Source of the DNA: JAMXLG01 sp963818925
GTDB lineage: Bacteria; Vulcanimicrobiota; Vulcanimicrobiia; Vulcanimicrobiales; Vulcanimicrobiaceae
Length of the DNA: 64,000 nt
Direction of reading: 5' to 3'
Assembly: GCA_963818925.1 (NCBI GenBank)
Contig: CAWFTN010000001.1
Location: 2,852,001-2,916,000, forward strand
The position numbers and the translations under genes were made by a program. Under the pieces are notes generated by a model that saw only the letters and a list, made by a program, of their open reading frames with translations, was not told where the DNA came from and ran no database searches. Positions 18,040-25,787 of this stretch are shown here, in pieces. Positions within the stretch are counted from its first letter, which is position 1, and the number at the start of each line of letters is the position of its first letter.

Positions 18040-18992
18040 GAACGATCGCTGAAGCCGTCGGTCACCGCGTGCTCGTCGTCGACGACGACCGCAACCTGCG
18101 CAAGATCATCGGCACGAACTTAGAGCTCGCCGGATTCGGTGTTGAAACGGCTGCCGACGGACCCGAGGCATTAGGGAAGATCGAAAACGTCTTACCGGAC
18201 GTGGTCTTGCTCGATTTGATGATGCCGCACATGGACGGTTACGAAGTGGCGCGGCGCATTCGCGCGCATCACAATCCCGCCGTCGCCAACGTGCCGATCA
18301 TCATTCTTACCGCAAAGAGCGAAACGGACGACAAGCTCCGCGGCTTTGAAGCGGGCGCGGATGACTATATCACCAAGCCGTTCGGACCGCAAGAACTGCT
18401 CGCGCGGGTGCGCGCGAAGATCCGGCGCGTTGAAGTCGATTCGTCGCTTTCACCGTTAACGCGTTTGCCCGGCAATCTTGCGATCGAAGCGGAATTGCGC
18501 CGCCGTCTGGATGCGCATGAACCGTTCGCCGTGCTTTACCTCGATCTCGACAACTTCAAAGCGTTCAACGATGTCTACGGATTTACGCACGGCGACGAAG
18601 CGATCCAGCTCATCGCGCGCATCACGACCGACATCGTGCGCCGGCGCGGGACGCCGACCGATTTCGTCGGGCACATCGGCGGCGACGACTTCATCGTGGT
18701 AACGCACGCCGAACGCTCGGAAGAGATTGCGAAAGAGATCATCTCTGAATTCGATACGGATATTCGCGGCTTGTATTCTGCGAAAGATCTGCGCGCGGGC
18801 TACATCGAAACGCGAGACCGCCGCGGTGCCCTCAACCGTTTTCCAATCATGTCGCTCTCGATCGCGATCGTCTCGAACGATCACGGCCAATTGAGCAACT
18901 ACGCCCAAGTCGGTGAGGCCGCCGCAGAACTCAAGCGGTTTGCCAAGTCGATCTCCGGCTCGACCTACGTCAAGGACAAGCGCCGCCAATGA
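18036..18992 (+). CDS. Response regulator with GGDEF-like output (GGDDF)
   Basis: 318 residues. The receiver domain (about 10-128) has DDD acid pocket, phospho-acceptor Asp in VVLLDLMMP, Thr in ILTAK and Lys in TKPF. The output domain is GGDEF-like (about 137-310), with LTRLPGN, LDLDNFKAFND and the active-site variant HIGGDDF. The fourth-position Glu is Asp, and the RxxD inhibitory site is absent. It may be a weak diguanylate cyclase or a degenerate sensor domain. Both neighbours overlap it by four bases (ATGA at each end), so translation is tightly coupled with the kinase and the M23 protein. Confidence 0.9.
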   Translation: MRTIAEAVGHRVLVVDDDRNLRKIIGTNLELAGFGVETAADGPEALGKIENVLPDVVLLDLMMPHMDGYEVARRIRAHHNPAVANVPIIILTAKSETDDKLRGFEAGADDYITKPFGPQELLARVRAKIRRVEVDSSLSPLTRLPGNLAIEAELRRRLDAHEPFAVLYLDLDNFKAFNDVYGFTHGDEAIQLIARITTDIVRRRGTPTDFVGHIGGDDFIVVTHAERSEEIAKEIISEFDTDIRGLYSAKDLRAGYIETRDRRGALNRFPIMSLSIAIVSNDHGQLSNYAQVGEAAAELKRFAKSISGSTYVKDKRRQ

Positions 18993-20191
18993 ATGTTCGC
19001 CGATTTATCGTCCTCGGGTTGATGCTCGCGCTCGTGCCTTCGTTTACGCAGGCACGGACGTCGTCGCTTCAGCAGCGCATCGAAGCGGAGCGTCAAAAGA
19101 GCCAAGCGCTTCAGGCGCGACTGCACGAGAAGCGGGTCGAACTCAATGCGGCGTCGTCGCACGAGAGCGATCTGCAATCGCAGCTCGATCAGACCAACGC
19201 GGCGATTCATGACATCAAGGGGCGCATCGGCGACCTCGATGCGCAAACCGAATCGACCCGACGCAAGATCGCGTGGAACACGATCCAGCTCGACGCTGCG
19301 CAAAAATCGCTCGCGCTACATGATGAAGCGCTCAAGCGGCGTCTCGTCGACATCTACGAGAACGGCGACCTCAGCTATGCCGCGGTGCTGCTCTCGGCGC
19401 GCAGCTTTACCGAGTTCGTCGAGCGCTGGGAAGATTTGCGCCTGCTGATCGACGCAAACGAGAGCGCGGTGCGCGCGCGAAAGACCGCCGCGGCGAAAGT
19501 TGCGGCCGTGCAATCGGATCTCGTGCGCACGCAACAAGAACTTCAGGCGCAACAACTCGCGCAGCAGCGCGCGCAGAATCAGCTCGACACGCTGGCGGAC
19601 GAGCGGCGCAATCTCGTCGCGATTGCCGATGTGCAACGGCGCCACGTTGCGCAGCAAGTCGCTGAGATCGAAGACCTGTCGCAACAGGAAGAAACGAACC
19701 TCGAGGGCTTGATTCGCGAACGCGAGCAAGAGCTTGAACAGGAACGCGAAGCGCAACGGCGCGCCGCGGGCATTACCGGCGGCGTCGCACCGAGCACGGG
19801 TCCCGGTTCGCTTTCATGGCCGGTTTCCGGCACGATCACGTCGCCGTTCGGCTGGCGCTCGAACCCGTTCGGCGGTTCGCCTGACTTCCACCCCGGGCTC
19901 GACATTGCGGCACCGATGGGCACGACCGTCACGGCGGCCGCCTCCGGAACCGTTATCCTCGCGCAGTGGTACGGCGGTTACGGCAACTTCATTCTTCTCG
20001 ATCATGGCGGCGGCTTAGCAACCGGCTACGGCCACCTCTCCGCGATCTACGTTTCCGTCGGCCAGCAAATCCAGAAAGGTCAGGCGATCGGCGCAGTCGG
20101 AAGCACCGGGCACTCCACCGGTCCGCACTTGCATTTCGAAGTCCGTTTGAACGGAAAACCGGTCGACCCGACGCCGCGTCTTCACGGCTAA
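18989..20191 (+). CDS. EnvC-type murein hydrolase activator / M23 peptidase with coiled coil
   Basis: 400 residues. Signal peptide (about 1-22), long coiled coil rich in Gln, Arg and Glu (about 25-255), then an M23 LytM domain (about 275-400) with HPGLD, YGHLS and HLHFEVR. The four metal-binding positions (H, D in HxxxD; H of the YGHLS strand region; H in HLHFE) look intact, so it may be a true peptidase and not only an activator. In E. coli, FtsEX recruits EnvC through its coiled coil to trigger amidases. The layout and operon position here fit that role. Confidence 0.92.
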   Translation: MNVRRFIVLGLMLALVPSFTQARTSSLQQRIEAERQKSQALQARLHEKRVELNAASSHESDLQSQLDQTNAAIHDIKGRIGDLDAQTESTRRKIAWNTIQLDAAQKSLALHDEALKRRLVDIYENGDLSYAAVLLSARSFTEFVERWEDLRLLIDANESAVRARKTAAAKVAAVQSDLVRTQQELQAQQLAQQRAQNQLDTLADERRNLVAIADVQRRHVAQQVAEIEDLSQQEETNLEGLIREREQELEQEREAQRRAAGITGGVAPSTGPGSLSWPVSGTITSPFGWRSNPFGGSPDFHPGLDIAAPMGTTVTAAASGTVILAQWYGGYGNFILLDHGGGLATGYGHLSAIYVSVGQQIQKGQAIGAVGSTGHSTGPHLHFEVRLNGKPVDPTPRLHG

Positions 20192-20274
20192 CCGCTCGGC
20201 GGCTTTGCTTCTCCTCGAGATTTAAGCAAAAACCGCAACGGGAAGATCCCCACGAGGCGTTAAGCTAAGCGGGT

Positions 20275-21675
20275 ATGATCGATCCCATGACCGGTAAATT
20301 CCGTGCGCTCCTCGCCGCGCTCGTCGTTGTCCTTATCGCCGCGGCGGGTGCCGCATACGCTTTCACGCGCGCTAACACGATGCGCGCAGCCGAAGGCACC
20401 GACGGATCGCTGACCGTCGCAACGACAGGCGATGTGCGGCAATATCTCAACGACTCGAACGCGCAAGCGCAGTTGCTCGACGTCGCCGTGAACAAACTCG
20501 AGACGTCGTATTACAAACCGGTCGATCCGCAGACGCCGGCGCACGGCGAAACGAAAGCGCTCGATGAGTATCTAAAAGGCAAGCACGTCGCGAATCCGTC
20601 GTTGCCGAACACCGACAACGTCGCACAGATTCTCTCGTTCGCCGAGTCGCATTACTCGTCGCACTTGGGATCGAACGCATCGACGGACCTCACGGAAACC
20701 GCGCTTCGCGGCGTGATGGACTCTGTCAACGACCCCTACACCGTCTATCTCTCGCCGAAAGAGATTCAAGGATTACAGGAATCGCTCAGCGGCGGCAACT
20801 TCGGCGGGATCGGCGTCTACATTTATCAATTGAAAAACGGGCAAGTGCTCGTGCAGCCGATCGAGGATCTTCCCGCCTCGCGCGCGGGGATGAAGCCGGG
20901 CGAAGTCGTCGATGCCGTCAATGGAAAGCCCGTCAAAGGCATGACGCTCGATCGCGTGGAGCAATTGATCCGCGGACCCGAAGGCAGCATCGTCCAACTC
21001 CGCACGCACCCCTACAATAAAGCGGGCGAGCACACGTTCTCGATCACCCGTGAAGTGATTCACGTGCCGACCGTGCGCGCGAAGATGGAAAACGGCTACG
21101 ACTACATTCGCCTATCCGATTTCGGCACGACTTCGGCCGACGAAGTGCGCAAGGCGTTGGTTGACGGGAGAGCGCACGGTGCCAAGGGATATATTTTGGA
21201 CCTGCGCAACAACGGCGGCGGCCTGCTCGATGCTGCGGTGAAGATCTCCAGCTACTTCATTCCGCACGGCACCATCGTCGCGACGATCGACCGCCAAGGC
21301 AATCGCTCGGAAGAGGATGCGCTGGGAACGGCGATCGGAGGCTTACAACCGGTCGTTATTCTGGTCAACAAGTACACCGCAAGCGCATCCGAGATCACGT
21401 CCGGTGCGTTGCAAGACTACCACCTCGCAAAACTCATTGGCACGAAGACGTTCGGAAAGGGTGTCGTGCAAAGCATCTACCCGATGCCGGACGCCGGTGC
21501 GCTCAAGATCACGACGGCACGTTATGTGACGCCGCTTGGACGCGATATTCAGCACAAAGGCATCATGCCGGACATCGTCGTGAATCAGGCGGTGGATCCG
21601 GCATTGATTGATACGCCCAACGATAAGCAGCTTGCCGTTGCGAAGGCGACGCTTAAACAACTCGCTCAACAGTAA
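20275..21675 (+). CDS. C-terminal processing protease (S41) CtpA-type, copy 1
   Basis: 466 residues. An N-terminal signal or anchor (about 10-30) and a helical prodomain lead into a PDZ domain (about 175-265, GGIGVYIYQ, DLPASRAGMKPGEVVDAVNG). The S41 protease core follows: ILDLRNNGGGLLDAAV, catalytic Ser in YTASASEITSGAL and catalytic Lys in GTKTFGKGVVQ. Likely trims or degrades periplasmic proteins and may control wall hydrolases such as the upstream M23 protein. Seven bases separate it from a second CTP gene. Confidence 0.94.
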   Translation: MIDPMTGKFRALLAALVVVLIAAAGAAYAFTRANTMRAAEGTDGSLTVATTGDVRQYLNDSNAQAQLLDVAVNKLETSYYKPVDPQTPAHGETKALDEYLKGKHVANPSLPNTDNVAQILSFAESHYSSHLGSNASTDLTETALRGVMDSVNDPYTVYLSPKEIQGLQESLSGGNFGGIGVYIYQLKNGQVLVQPIEDLPASRAGMKPGEVVDAVNGKPVKGMTLDRVEQLIRGPEGSIVQLRTHPYNKAGEHTFSITREVIHVPTVRAKMENGYDYIRLSDFGTTSADEVRKALVDGRAHGAKGYILDLRNNGGGLLDAAVKISSYFIPHGTIVATIDRQGNRSEEDALGTAIGGLQPVVILVNKYTASASEITSGALQDYHLAKLIGTKTFGKGVVQSIYPMPDAGALKITTARYVTPLGRDIQHKGIMPDIVVNQAVDPALIDTPNDKQLAVAKATLKQLAQQ

Positions 21676-21681
21676 AGACGG

Positions 21682-23052
21682 ATGAAAAGACTTTCCTCAC
21701 TGTTTCTGGCGGCGCTCTTTGCCGCACCGCTCGTAAACCTTCCGGCCGCCTCCGCGGCGGACACGTCGCACTTGGCTGCCGCCGATGCGAATCGCATCGC
21801 GGTCAGCTATAGCGACTTGACGACGGAGTTCTATAAACGCGTCGATCCACAGAACGTCTTGAACTCAGTTCACGACGAGTTGAACAAGACGCTCCACGCG
21901 CGCCACATCAACGGTACGATTCCCGCGCTTCACGCGAGCGATAGCGCGCAATCGAACGTGCACGCGATCGACATTGCCGTGGAACACGCGCAGCATAAGG
22001 CCGGCTCTTCGCTCAGCTCCCACGATTTGAGCTATGCCGCGATCGACGGCATCATGCGTTCGGTGAACGACCGCTACACGGTCTTTCTGTCGCCGAAGGA
22101 TTACGCCGATCTGAACAGCGGTCTGGACGGCGGAAATTTCGGCGGCACCGGCATCGTCATTCAAGCCGACGACAACTCGAAGTACATCACCGTCAGCAAC
22201 GTCGTGCCGGACGGCCCCGCCGATAAAGCGGGCATCGAGCAAGACGATCAGATCGTCACGATCGACGGAGAGTCGACGAAGGGTTGGAGCATCGATCGCG
22301 CGAGCGGCCACCTGCGCGGCAAAGAAGGCACGAAAGTGACGCTCGGCATCCAACGGTCGGGCAAGACGCTCGCGCCGATTACGATCACGCGCGCGCAGAT
22401 TCACCAGATGAGCGTCTTCGATAAGATGCTGCCGGGCAATATCGGCTATGTTGCGCTGACGGTCTTCGGCAAAGACACGGCCGATGAACTGAACACCGCG
22501 CTCGATCGCTTGCAGAAACGCGGCGCGCGCGCGTACATTCTCGACTTGCGCGACAACGGCGGCGGCTATCTCGAAGCGGCGGTCGGCGTGAGTTCGAAGT
22601 TCATTTCGTCCGGACCGATCGTGTCGGTGGAATCGCGCGCTTCGAGCATCACGACGCTCGAAGCGAACGACACGGCGATTACGCCCGTTCCGCTCGTCGT
22701 GCTGGTGAACGGCCACACTGCGTCCGCATCGGAGATTACGTCCGGCGCGATTCAAGACAGCGGCGTGGGCACGATCATGGGCACGAAGACGTTCGGTAAA
22801 GGCGTCGTGCAAACGATCTTCCCGCTCGGCGACGGTTCCGCGGTCAAGATCACGACGGCGCGCTATCTAACGCCGCACAACCGCGACATCAACCACCTCG
22901 GCATCACGCCGGACGTCGTCGTGGACGAGAATGCGAAACCGCGCTACGGCGAACCGAGCAAGGACGCGCAGCTCACGCGCGCGATCCAGTACGTCGACGA
23001 CCGCATCGCGCATCTCAACGACATGAACGGCAACGGCACCACCCAGCACTAA
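21682..23052 (+). CDS. C-terminal processing protease (S41) CtpA-type, copy 2
   Basis: 456 residues. Signal peptide (about 1-25, ending ASAAD), prodomain, PDZ (about 150-235, GGTGIVIQADDN, DGPADKAGIEQDDQIVTIDG), S41 core with ILDLRDNGGGYLEAAV, Ser in HTASASEITSGAI and Lys in GTKTFGKGVVQ. Strongly similar to the preceding gene in the protease core and weaker in PDZ and prodomain, so this looks like an old tandem duplication with diverged substrate sensing. It ends just before a shared bidirectional terminator. Confidence 0.94.
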   Translation: MKRLSSLFLAALFAAPLVNLPAASAADTSHLAAADANRIAVSYSDLTTEFYKRVDPQNVLNSVHDELNKTLHARHINGTIPALHASDSAQSNVHAIDIAVEHAQHKAGSSLSSHDLSYAAIDGIMRSVNDRYTVFLSPKDYADLNSGLDGGNFGGTGIVIQADDNSKYITVSNVVPDGPADKAGIEQDDQIVTIDGESTKGWSIDRASGHLRGKEGTKVTLGIQRSGKTLAPITITRAQIHQMSVFDKMLPGNIGYVALTVFGKDTADELNTALDRLQKRGARAYILDLRDNGGGYLEAAVGVSSKFISSGPIVSVESRASSITTLEANDTAITPVPLVVLVNGHTASASEITSGAIQDSGVGTIMGTKTFGKGVVQTIFPLGDGSAVKITTARYLTPHNRDINHLGITPDVVVDENAKPRYGEPSKDAQLTRAIQYVDDRIAHLNDMNGNGTTQH

Positions 23053-23080
23053 CGCCCCGTGTCATCTGAGCGAAGGTACG

Positions 23081-23108
23081 AAAGCCCGCATGAAACCGTG
23101 CGGGCTTT
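23081..23108. terminator. Bidirectional intrinsic terminator
   Basis: A perfect 10-bp stem (AAAGCCCGCA / TGCGGGCTTT) with an 8-base loop, flanked by A and T tracts, between the convergent ctp copy 2 and the beta-propeller gene. It works on both strands. Just upstream, 23061-23076 is a short remnant of the hairpin repeat seen at 39505 and 49239. Confidence 0.85.
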
Positions 23109-25141
23109 TACAGTTGGGCGGCGAGTGAGGAGAGTGGGGCGCAGATGACGCCTTCGCCGTCCGTGCCCGTGCAGAGATGGCCTTGGTCGTCGGTTGTGAA
23201 GCCTTCGAAACTGTGCGAGACGGCGTTTGCGCGCAGCGTGTGAAGCGTTGTGCCGTCGTCGGTTGAGACGTACATGCCGTTCTCCGTCGTAATAATCAGC
23301 ACCGCGCTCGAACCCGTCGAGACGAATTGCGCGTGTTCACCGATGTTGTATCCGCCCGCTTCCATAGCGTTCTCTCGCGCGTCAGGATCCAAACGCCGGC
23401 CTTCGCGCTGCCTCGACCCGCGCGACCGCAGTTGCGACTGCATCTGCTGCACTGCCGAGAATGTCGCGCCGCCGTCGGTCGAACGATAGATCGCCGTCTC
23501 CGTCACCGCAACGACGGCGCCGTTTGCCGGATCGACCGCAACGACGGGTGCGTCACGCGCATACGACGGACCCGGCGGAACGAACACGTTGCTTTTCGCG
23601 AACGTCTTGCCCCCGTTGGTCGAATGCCACACCGCGGGGCCTCCGCTCATCGACGAGACGAAGATGCTGCTTCCGTTGCGCGAATCGACGGCGACGTCGA
23701 CCGGCTGCGGTACGCGCCATCGCGACGGTTGAAAGTGTACGCCGTCTCCGGCGAGGTAGAGGCCGTTCTCCGTAATCACGTACGTCTGCGCCGACTTCGG
23801 ATCGGTCGCAAACGGCTGCGTGCTCGAGATGTGTGCGCCGATCGCCTGCGACGAAAATGACGAACAGCCGTCGCTCGACACGTTGATCCCGCTATCGAGG
23901 ATATAGCAGAGAGTCGGTTGATTCGGATTGATGTACGCGTTTCCGTTTTCCGTCGAATTGACGGAGAGCGTCTGCCATGTCGCACCGCCGTCGGTCGAAC
24001 GCGCCGGCGGGAAATCTTGCATCGTTACGAGGACCGTATTGCCGTGCACCGCTACGCTGCGGACGATATTGATCGGCAGCCCCGTCGTAATCGGCGTGAA
24101 GGAACCGCTGAACGTTCCGAGCGCAACGCCTTGATCGGACGCGATTGCCAAACGGTCGCCGGAGAGCACCGTCATCGTTCGCGCATCGCCATACCCGCCC
24201 GCGGTATTGAACGTGCGGCCGTCGTCCGTATACGCGAGACCGATTCCCGCGACAAAGAGACGATGCGGGACGGTCCGGCTGAATGCAATCGCTTGTGCGC
24301 CGCGCAACGACCCCGGCACGGCGATCGTTTGCCACGTCGTGCCGCCGTCGGGCGAATGCATCAACGCATCGGTGTACACGCCGCCGACCATGCCCGCGAG
24401 CGTTGCATAAATGGAACGCGCATTCGAAGGATCGACCGCGATCGCGTGCACTTCCGGCGGCGCGTCGAGCGCCGTAAAATCGGTGAGGTGCTGCTGCCAC
24501 GTCGCGCTGACATGAAGCACCGCTCCATCGACGAGTCCGACGTAGATATCGTTACCCGCAACGTCGATCGTGTTTGCCGCGGCCTCGGTCGCCGCGAACA
24601 AGGTCCACGTCGAGCCGTTCGTGGATGAAAGTACGCCCCATTGCGATGCAGCATAGAGCGTGCCGTTGCTCTCGACGATTTGGCGCACCGATTGCGCGTT
24701 GCTCACCTGCTGCCATGTTTGCGCGCCGTCGGTGGAGCGGAAAATGCCGCCGCTTTCCGTCGCCGCATATAAGGCATCGCCGGATGCGTCGAACGTGAGC
24801 CAATTCACGATGGTGTCGCCGAGACCGGAGTTTACCGCATTCCACGACGAACCGCCGTTGGCCGTTTTATAGATGCCGGTGTCGGTCGTCACGCCGTCAT
24901 CGGTTCCGATGCCGCCCGCGACGTACATCGTCGACGCATCGCGCGGATCGATCGCGAACGCGTTGAGTTTCCCGCTACTGCTGCCGCTCCACGGTCCGAG
25001 CGATGCGCTCCACATGCCGGTCGATGACGGTAACGTCAGCGTTCCCGTTGCCGCCCTCGGAAGTATTTGAGATGACGAGCTACCGCCGCCGCATGAACAT
25101 AGCGCGACGGCGGCGATCATGAACGCGCATGAAAACCGCAT
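23108..25141 (-). CDS. BNR/sortilin-type beta-propeller lipoprotein of unknown function
   Basis: 677 residues with a short lipoprotein-like signal (Cys near residues 15-17, followed by a GGGSSSS tether). The rest is a series of blades with S-x-D-G-G-x-T-W motifs (STDGAQTW, SPDGGTTW, STDGGATW, STNGGKTF and others), as in BNR and VPS10/photosystem-assembly-like propellers. Several blades read GLY or GMY followed by STDDG. Probably surface-exposed; ligand unknown. A stretch near residue 580 (QLRSRGSRQREGRRLDPD) is out of character for the propeller and may be an insertion or a compensated frame slip. It is convergent with ctp copy 2 and its stop overlaps the terminator. Confidence 0.82.
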   Translation of the reverse strand: MRFSCAFMIAAVALCSCGGGSSSSQILPRAATGTLTLPSSTGMWSASLGPWSGSSSGKLNAFAIDPRDASTMYVAGGIGTDDGVTTDTGIYKTANGGSSWNAVNSGLGDTIVNWLTFDASGDALYAATESGGIFRSTDGAQTWQQVSNAQSVRQIVESNGTLYAASQWGVLSSTNGSTWTLFAATEAAANTIDVAGNDIYVGLVDGAVLHVSATWQQHLTDFTALDAPPEVHAIAVDPSNARSIYATLAGMVGGVYTDALMHSPDGGTTWQTIAVPGSLRGAQAIAFSRTVPHRLFVAGIGLAYTDDGRTFNTAGGYGDARTMTVLSGDRLAIASDQGVALGTFSGSFTPITTGLPINIVRSVAVHGNTVLVTMQDFPPARSTDGGATWQTLSVNSTENGNAYINPNQPTLCYILDSGINVSSDGCSSFSSQAIGAHISSTQPFATDPKSAQTYVITENGLYLAGDGVHFQPSRWRVPQPVDVAVDSRNGSSIFVSSMSGGPAVWHSTNGGKTFAKSNVFVPPGPSYARDAPVVAVDPANGAVVAVTETAIYRSTDGGATFSAVQQMQSQLRSRGSRQREGRRLDPDARENAMEAGGYNIGEHAQFVSTGSSAVLIITTENGMYVSTDDGTTLHTLRANAVSHSFEGFTTDDQGHLCTGTDGEGVICAPLSSLAAQL

Positions 25142-25167
25142 GAACCGACCAACCCCTCTTTAAGGAG

Positions 25168-25734
25168 TCATCGGCCAATCGTCGCTTCGATTTCCGTAAA
25201 GTCTTTGAAAGCTGTGAAAGGAACAGCTTGCTCGCTTAGGTAGCGTTCGAGGCCTCGCCCGGCCTTCGCATACCGCTCGCAGGCTGCAACTGCGGCTTCG
25301 AAATCCGAAGGACCGTCGCCAATGTAGACGGTGTGTTTGCCGGCCGCGTTGGCTGCGCGAACGGCCGCGGCTTTGTCGTGTCCGTTATCCGATGCGTCGC
25401 GGAAGTGAAAACGCCAGCCGTCTTGCGATGGCTCGATTCCGTTTGCCAGCACGCGCACGTGCCCGAGTCCGTTGCGTTCGAAGGCACGATCGATCAACGG
25501 TTGTACGCCGGACGACATCACGAACAACTCATAGCCGCGCTCTTCGCAGAACCGTACGAACGATGCAAACGATGGATCGAAACGCGTGCGCGAAGAGAGC
25601 AGCGCGTCGGCTTCATCCAACGGGACGCGGACGTGCGCAGCTTGTGCCGAGAGCACTTCGCGCAACGTCATCGCGCCCGCTGAAAGTTTCTCCTCGAACG
25701 CTTCCCAGAACCCGGCACCCGCGTAGGTGCGCAC
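25168..25734 (-). CDS. HAD-family phosphatase (MtnX-like); true N-terminus lies upstream in the frame to about 25797
   Basis: 188 residues from GTG 25734, the first standard start. Motif II-like SSGVQP and motif IV GDGPSDFEAAVAA are present, together resembling MtnX-type phosphatases. Motif I, with the nucleophile (VVVFVDYDGTITD), lies upstream of this GTG, in the same open frame at about 25762-25797. There it overlaps the end of the RNase E/G gene in the -1 frame. I find no ATG, GTG, TTG or CTG in that frame over at least 30 codons upstream. The working protein therefore needs a non-standard start, a -1 frameshift from the RNase gene, or a corrected sequence error. Without motif I the enzyme would be dead. 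Confidence 0.8.
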   Translation of the reverse strand: MRTYAGAGFWEAFEEKLSAGAMTLREVLSAQAAHVRVPLDEADALLSSRTRFDPSFASFVRFCEERGYELFVMSSGVQPLIDRAFERNGLGHVRVLANGIEPSQDGWRFHFRDASDNGHDKAAAVRAANAAGKHTVYIGDGPSDFEAAVAACERYAKAGRGLERYLSEQAVPFTAFKDFTEIEATIGR

Positions 25735-25787
25735 GAGAACGTCGAAGGTATCGAGATCCGTGATCGTGCCGTCGTAGTCGACGAAGA

